A DNA stretch of 64,000 nucleotides, taken from the NCBI GenBank assembly GCA_029582155.1, contig CM055899.1:55695853-55759852 (forward strand), read 5' to 3'. Every line of letters begins with the position of its first letter. Position 1 is the stretch's first letter. Below the pieces are notes generated by a model. That model had not been told where the DNA came from. It was given only the letters and a program-made list of their open reading frames with translations, and did not search any database. Below are positions 62,270 through 64,000 of this stretch, piece after piece. The DNA comes from Panopea generosa. Taxonomy: Eukaryota; Mollusca; Bivalvia; Adapedonta; Hiatellidae. The translations under genes and the position numbers were made by a program.

Positions 62270-64000
62270 GGAAATATTTTTATATATAATTGTGTTAACA
62301 TTTCACCAGCTACCCACATATTCCAGGCGATGGACTTTTACAAGAGGTATTTAGAAATCATTATGTGCCTTGACCGAACCACTTAATGATTACTTTCAGT
62401 GTTTCATATTTACATGTATCTTTGGACATTTGTTGTGATACAATCAGCGTTTCCGCGATGTAACTATTGATTATACAGTAACGGTTAGCAATGTCACTAA
62501 CAAACTTGTTAACACGAAATGGCTTTGCAAGAGGCATGACCGTGCATGTTCTGTTAAGGTCTCACTGAACAATTACCTCCCTTGCATGACGGTAGAAAGA
62601 TTATTACGCCCAAGAAATTAGAGCTGTGTAAAGCGGTTGGGTAATTTTTTTTTTAAAAATGCATAAAATGTCATATTTCTTTGTGCATATGGGAACATTG
62701 GAACATTTTCATGATTTCTGCAAAGTTTGGGTGACCCTGGGAACTGTTTGATGATGCTATAACAGTTTAAATATGCGTAGTGATACACTGCAACAAATGG
62801 GCAGAATTGTCAAAAATGAAGGGGTGCCATCAAACCATCGGAATTGTGAAAAAGCAACCTGGTCAACCCCATGTTTTTCTCTGCATATTTGGACCAACAG
62901 AGGACTATCTATGGGAATAAGGCACTTTTAGAACCATTGGTAATGTATCCAGTGTTCCAGAAGTGCATGTCTTTATATGAAGAACAGTACAAAATTAATT
63001 GGTGTGTGAGACGTTAACCGAACAGGCTTGCAAAGAACTAAACTCGGAGATAACATTACTTTGCACTTGCTAGGTGAAGATCATATCTAAATAGTATTAA
63101 ACTTGTTAAAGCAAAATCTTCAATATGATCATCGAGTAATGGATTTAAACTCAAGTGTAAACTAAAAAATAGCATTGATTATATTAAATATATACATGTA
63201 CGTACATGTCCAAAAACAGGCAATTACATCATGAATCCAGCATATACCGATAACATATGTTTGTTGACCCTCGTAAAATCAGTAGCCAATGTTAGAGAAA
63301 AGTAGCGTTAATGTACAAATAAGTATAGTTGCAATTCACTTTGGTTTGTATGTACGTTTGTCGGTTTTCGGTTATTATCTTAAATATTGATATATCACTT
63401 ACTGTGTTTTTAGTAATTCCATTGTGTTTGGAAATGATAGCTTAGATTGTTTAAACAAATCGGATATGATTGTTCCAACAAATTGTAATGACTGTTTTCA
63501 AGAGAAAATTTATACAGACCTGTATGCATCTCAATTCACACATATAACATTAAATGTGCTTGCGGTACTCCTATCGATTTTTTACATCTAGCATAAATTA
63601 TCAACATTCTGTACACGTGTCCTATACACTCTCATATTTCTTTTGAGCTTTGTTCCTTTAATACAGTACCGCAGTTTCTCGTTAACTGCTATTCGTAGCG
63701 GCACACATTTTTTCACCGATTTACCCTTATAAAATTATCAAAATTAATTTCAGATCGTTTCTAGTAACATTTTTAGATTACATAATTTATTTCATGTGAT
63801 AAGATTGTAACTTTAATTCCGATGATATGCACCGGAGTTCATTTAAACGCGATATTAAAAACAACCAATGTTGAACATTCAAGACTGATTGCACAGGACA
63901 AAGTCATGAATTTTACATATTTTAAATTTTATGCAAATTACAATAATATGACCGAATAAAAAAAGAAAGTGTTGTTCATACTATTTCTTTTCATTAACTC
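62270..64000 (+). other. intron to the window edge; no exon supported
   Basis: AT-rich sequence. Two loosely similar blocks near 62660-62720 and 62865-62900 (CTTTGTGCATATGGGAAC and TTTCTCTGCATATTTGGACC) suggest an old repeat. The Walker B exon is not present. Confidence 0.5.

Noticed and set aside
62327-62346. Possible 20-base exon between TATTCCAG and GTATTT
   Set aside because: The length is not a multiple of three and would break the phase-1 pattern of the gene. The splice sites alone are weak evidence.

Overview
The window is AT-rich, repeat-dense eukaryotic DNA, most likely from a bivalve mollusc. The evidence is a tRNA-derived SINE of the molluscan type (2494-2812), several copies of the bivalve repeat beginning GGTGGCATATAG and containing CTTTGTCATGC, GTGACCTTGACCT-type repeats, and a P-loop GTPase exon of the Roc-like type that is expanded in bivalves. 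Long ORFs are absent, so coding sequence was called from exon structure: acceptor, open phase and donor.

One plus-strand gene appears to organise most of the window. Its secure part is a Roc-like GTPase exon (58038-58301) followed by two exons in compatible phase (61118-61312, 62189-62262); the rest of the GTPase domain lies beyond the right edge. Upstream of it, over about 30 kb (25.4-54.8 kb), lies a series of tiny exons of 21 or 24 bases. Each is bounded by an AG acceptor and a GTAAGA-type donor, each is a multiple of three, and each is open in phase 1, the phase in which the GTPase exon is entered. The 21-base exons each encode one heptad (for example EKMKAAE, EMGKARE, EKLKAAE), so the array would build a charged alpha-helical or coiled-coil stalk in front of the GTPase in seven-residue steps. 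One copy has lost its acceptor AG. A 51-base exon (16768-16818) and two alternative leaders near 11.6-11.8 kb, downstream of a TATA box, are candidates for the 5' end; these are weaker calls.

Layout: 1-11.5 kb holds no gene that I can support, but has a SINE, a tRNA-like element, a MITE copy, a 68-bp minisatellite (4.5-6.1 kb) and simple repeats. 11.5-17 kb holds the candidate gene start, a LINE remnant and a 32-bp satellite with higher-order structure (14.0-15.3 kb). 17-24.8 kb is a large, rearranged inverted structure centred near 19.98 kb; its inner arms carry CRE, TCTCGCGA-like and YY1-like motifs, and it is flanked by oppositely oriented GGTACC-rich minisatellites. 21.4-29.4 kb and 29.8-36.9 kb are direct copies of an 8-kb segment. 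Each contains a minisatellite, a LINE tail, a TCTG microsatellite, one 24-base microexon, a Penelope-like element 3' end and a dead three-exon Myb/SANT (NAIF1/Harbinger-like) gene. 36.9-57.5 kb is a tandem array of diverged cassettes, most holding one microexon. 58-64 kb contains the GTPase exons separated by introns, with a minus-strand coding-like fragment in the first of these introns.

The inferred picture is a gene whose N-terminal stalk grows by duplication of genomic cassettes: larger segmental duplications added 24-base exons on the left, and repeated 1-3.5 kb cassette duplications added heptad exons on the right. The splice sites and phases are read directly from the sequence. Transcription and the exact exon chain are inference.
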